Source: Sarcocystis neurona (taxonomy: Eukaryota; Apicomplexa; Conoidasida; Eucoccidiorida; Sarcocystidae). Taken from it: a stretch of 64,000 bases of DNA. Positions 61,101-64,000 of the stretch are shown here, in pieces. A program made the translations under genes and the position numbers. Numbering within the stretch: the stretch's first letter is position 1; every line of letters begins with the position of its first letter. The stretch lies in the NCBI GenBank assembly GCA_000727475.1, contig KL647308.1, forward strand, positions 124,001 to 188,000, in the 5' to 3' direction. The notes beneath the pieces were generated by a model, which saw nothing but the letters and a program-made list of their open reading frames with translations, had not been told where the DNA came from and searched no databases.

Positions 61101-62195
61101 GCGACGTAGTTTAGAGACTTCACACGCAGAAACTTGGAGCTATCATTCGTGCCTGGTACAGGTGAATAGGGGCTTTTTAGTGACCTGACGCATAGAGGTT
61201 TCCTTTTACGTGTGCGGCGCACTCGTGTATATATATATAGAGAGAGAGAGAAGGAGAGAGAGAGAGAGACAGCGTCCACATGTATGTAAATTTTCTCCTG
61301 TGCGTACGACTACGTGTATATGCGCAACTTGAAACACGTACGCTACGCACTTATCTAGCTTTCGCATTTAACCGGCCTGCTCCTACAGCCAGAGTCACAC
61401 CTCAGTGCAACAGCCGTATAGACTTGTGCAGATAATTTCTATTCCTACGCATTCAAAGTAGCAAACGCAGTTATTTCCGCCTGTATTGAGCGTGGAGGGG
61501 GGTTCGACACGCGCCAAGCATCTACCTTACAAGTATATTAAGCGCACAGCGACGTTGACATAGGTACGACAGGCACAAATCACTCTGCGGGAGTAATTCC
61601 GTCGTCTCTACAGAGATTTCCTGTGCTGCGAGAAAAGTCACTTTGCAAAGTGGCTAAGACTACGTAACATAGGACACGCAGCACAAGGGCGTGCGCGTGT
61701 AGAAAGATACATACATATATATATATATACATATATATATATATGTATATACATATATATATGTATGCATTCATATTCAAATATATACATGCGTGTGCGT
61801 GTATGTAGATGCAGTACTCCCAAAGCGAAGAGTAAAACTTCTACCCTGTTAGATACGCACGTGTGTAGACTTCTATAGTTTTATCTTAGGAAAGGCTGAA
61901 AGACTTTCTCTTGGAAACCGTAAGTGACAGTTTGACACTGATGTATAAATACATGGCTGTGCATGGTTTGGCGAGTCTAGGGACCAGATTTTACTCATTA
62001 GAACACAATTCGGCGCACTGCTGTGGGCAGGCTATTGATGCGCGTGGAGTTCGTCTCCGGAACCAACGACGATCAGAGATCGAGAGGCCACCGTGCAAAT
62101 ATGAAAACCGCGGCAGAGTAAAAGCTCTTGTTATGCACTCGTGTCAGGTTCGAGTTTCAGTCTTCAGCTTCCATCACGTAGTACGCGTAGGTTAC
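58108..62195. other. Repeat-poor segment, unassigned ORFs
   Basis: Balanced composition, with a GA/TA tract at 61230-61270 and a TA tract at 61709-61775. The longest true-ATG frame is 60406-61032 (+, 208 codons, starting MRVSSQWNVVCSKVDLFRCQ), Cys-rich without a motif. Overlapping plus frames at 59471-59839 and 59628-59981 and a minus frame at 58352-58615 with a hydrophobic ALQAVVYLLGLIDLLSLPIF segment are all unrecognised. Much may be intron of the minus-strand gene. Confidence 0.35.
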
Positions 62196-62346
62196 CTGGT
62201 GTGGGATACACTACTTCGTTCTGATGGTTGCCAAGAAAGTGGATCTCACGAAGGAATTTGTCACGCTGCTTTCGCATGTCCTGAAACGTCTTCCGCAGCT
62301 GTTTCTTCTTCCTGTCAGGAAATAGCGATGAGGATCTTGTGCAGTT
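62196..62346 (-). CDS. Candidate charged exon, possibly N-terminal part of kinase 2 gene
   Basis: Acceptor cacctccgcag and donor gtaacc bound 50 codons plus one base: NCTRSSSLFPDRKKKQLRKT then FQDMRKQRDKFLREIHFLGN and HQNEVVYPTP. Other frames are stopped. The Lys/Arg/Glu-rich helix suggests a coiled coil. The phase 1 exit fits both the exon at 58037 and the P-loop exon at 56810, so it may encode the region N-terminal to the kinase domain, across an intron of at least 4 kb. No homology recognised. Confidence 0.45.
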
Positions 62347-62562
62347 CTGCGGAGGTGTCACGCCCACTCACTGTGCCATGTCAGCTAGAAATCTTCTGTT
62401 TGCTTTTCGCTGTTGCACGTAATCATTGCCTTTCATTCACGAGATTGTAGGGATTCGCTTGTACCTCCTCGACTGCCATCGCCTCTGCTTCACAAAGTCG
62501 CATTTGTAAGAAGCGCTTTTTTGTAGATGGTCGTGAGCGCTAGCTAATCTTTGTGTAAGTAG

Positions 62563-63402
62563 TCTCAGTGTGAGGGAACAATAACGAGAGTTGATTGTGC
62601 TCCGACTTATGGATTAATTATGGCTCAGCTAAAATGCAGTTCAAACCTTGCAGAAAGTCCTGAAATCCTTGATACAATAGCACAAGGAGGTACACAACGA
62701 AATGCATACTGCTTCCATACTGTACTAAGGGGGGCCTCTGCAGCGATATTCACTACAGTGTAGGGCGGAGGATTCGAGGCGGTAAGCGACGAGAAGATCT
62801 GTAATGTGGTACTCAGGTAGAATGCCCCCCAATTCCAGACGGTGGAGGTGGAATTACCAATTCACCTGCGATAATCGGGTTTCTCCTGCCTCGGGCCGTC
62901 TGGCCATAAGGGCTATAAAGAAGTAGAGTGTCAGGCTTTTAACCTTCATTTCCTGAAGCGAACAACGCAGACGGAAACAGAGAGACGTTTCCAAGCTCTT
63001 CCGATACTCTCTTCGTCGGGGCCAACAACTAGCTGCACAAATCAGCTGCCCTCCAGAGAGGGCCGGCAACCGACTGAATGATCAACAGCTGACACGGTAA
63101 CAGGGCGCCACGTCCTGGGAATAAGCTGCCCGATAAGCAACAGCGAACACCGACCCTATAACATCGCCTGGTGGTTACAAGCTCTTGGATTAGTCAATAA
63201 AAAGCAGAATGCCAACTTGCCGTGGACACTGAGGCCAAATATAGATTTAGTGTACGGACACCAGGAATATTCACCGCTGTTCCTTCTTGGTAGTGGAGCC
63301 TCTCAACAGCTGCTCTATATCGACCTGCATGGACGTAATAAATTGTTCCCATTACAGAGGTGTCCCACCAACAACCTATCTCTTTCGCCTGCGTACACGT
63401 GA
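62563..63402 (+). pseudogene. Decayed gag-pol of an LTR retrotransposon (nucleocapsid to protease)
   Basis: One frame reads as protein across 840 bases but is broken by four stops (62761, 62818, 62872, 63079). It begins LIMAQLKCSSNLAESPEILD after a stop at 62560. CLGPSGHKGYKEVEC (about 62887-62931) resembles a CCHC zinc knuckle with altered spacing and a lost first Cys. After 63082 follow EHRPYNIAWWLQALGLVNKK and SPLFLLGSGASQQLLYIDL, which matches retropepsin active-site surroundings with the catalytic Asp of DSGA replaced by Gly (63289-63291). Knuckle-then-protease is the gag-pol order. Terminal repeats and a target duplication were not found. Confidence 0.45.
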
Positions 63403-63722
63403 ATAGGTGCTGCTGCTGAATTCACGCCACAGCGCCACTTGTCGGAGTTGCAATCGCCGACGCTGCCACTATCTGACATTTCATAGTCAGCTGGTTCACC
63501 ATCCTAAGAACCAGATCATTTGACGTAACCAGTGGAAACGGAATCTGCCAGCAGAGTCCCAACAAATTTGCCGCTATCCCCCACCAGGAGAAAACACTCT
63601 TTGTGCGCTGCGTGTACGCTCCTAGAGCAGTGACTCCGACAACCGTCGGTGCGTGATAGGGCGACCGAGTAATCCATCCGTCTGTGCCACCATCTGATTG
63701 ACAGGTGGCAACATTTGGCTAG

Positions 63723-64000
63723 CAGACAGTCCTTGTCAGCCTGCTCCATCCATCAACTGTTAAAGTACTACCGTACCTGCTGTTCGCGTCTAATTACGAT
63801 CTGTTCATCGTCCCTGGGCTGACCCTAAAATCGACACAGATGGAAGAGCGCGCGAGTAGTATAACACTTGTGTTTTTACTTGCTGTATGTGGACCACGGC
63901 TCATTATTGCGGGACAAGTTCTGCCTACTGTGCAGAGCGGTATGAGAGTTGCCGTTCTCCGAGTCGGAGCTCCAGATGACACTCCCTCACAGATTGTTCT
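63723..64000 (+). pseudogene. Open frame at window edge, probable retropepsin C-terminal half
   Basis: The frame is open from after a TAG (63720-63722) to the window end, in a different phase from the upstream relic. VKVLPYLLFASNYDLFIVPG then LTLKST resembles the second half of retroviral-type proteases (a YD.ILG.. motif), which fits the relic just upstream. An ATG at 63840 starts MEERASSITLVFLLAVCGPR, which alone looks like a signal peptide of a secreted protein; that is the alternative reading. Truncated by the window. Confidence 0.35.

Noticed and set aside
62164..62450. Plus-strand ORF 61911-62450 (179 codons)
   Set aside because: The minus frame over the same bases is splice-bounded and better composed, so this is probably a shadow.

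Overview
The window is nuclear DNA from an apicomplexan, most probably an eimeriid coccidian (Eimeria or a close relative). Three things point there. First, a casein kinase 1 whose exons read like apicomplexan CK1. Second, short exons (54-766 bases) separated by 0.8-4 kb introns with GT..AG ends. Third, dense CAG/CTG triplet tracts that read as Ala, Gln or Ser runs, beside TA/CA microsatellites and degenerate minisatellites. Alternating repeat-rich and repeat-poor segments recall the R/P organisation described for Eimeria tenella chromosome 1. Nothing looks bacterial: no operons, ribosome binding sites or CRISPR arrays.

Layout. 0-5.3 kb: no gene recognised, AT/CA repeats. 5.3-18.8 kb, minus strand: a five-exon CK1 gene (292 residues supported, plus a probable small last exon) spread over 13 kb, with minisatellites and CAG tracts in every intron. 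18.9-33 kb: GC-richer DNA full of CTG (plus-strand) tracts, then CAG tracts, with several coding-like minus-strand exons that I cannot name and an unusual cluster of the palindrome GCATGC. 33.5-40 kb: mostly repeat-poor, with plus-strand coding-like pieces and a possible reverse-transcriptase remnant. 40-45.3 kb: microsatellites and a CAG block. 45.6-56.9 kb, minus strand: a second protein kinase, with six phase-consistent exons, a probable seventh, and a 138-residue Ala/Gln/Ser-rich insertion in its N-lobe. 45.8-46.8 kb: a 1-kb minisatellite. 57-64 kb: repeat-poor, with candidate upstream exons on the minus strand and, at the right end on the plus strand, what looks like a decayed gag-pol of an LTR retrotransposon.

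The two kinases are unrelated signalling enzymes sharing a strand; no shared pathway can be inferred. Exons were joined by hand from reading frame, splice consensus and family motifs, without alignment or transcript data. The CK1 model is solid, the second kinase good in its catalytic core, and everything else tentative. I found no convincing new biological system. The best leads are the retroelement relic, the GCATGC cluster, the insertion in the second kinase, and the open frame just upstream of CK1.
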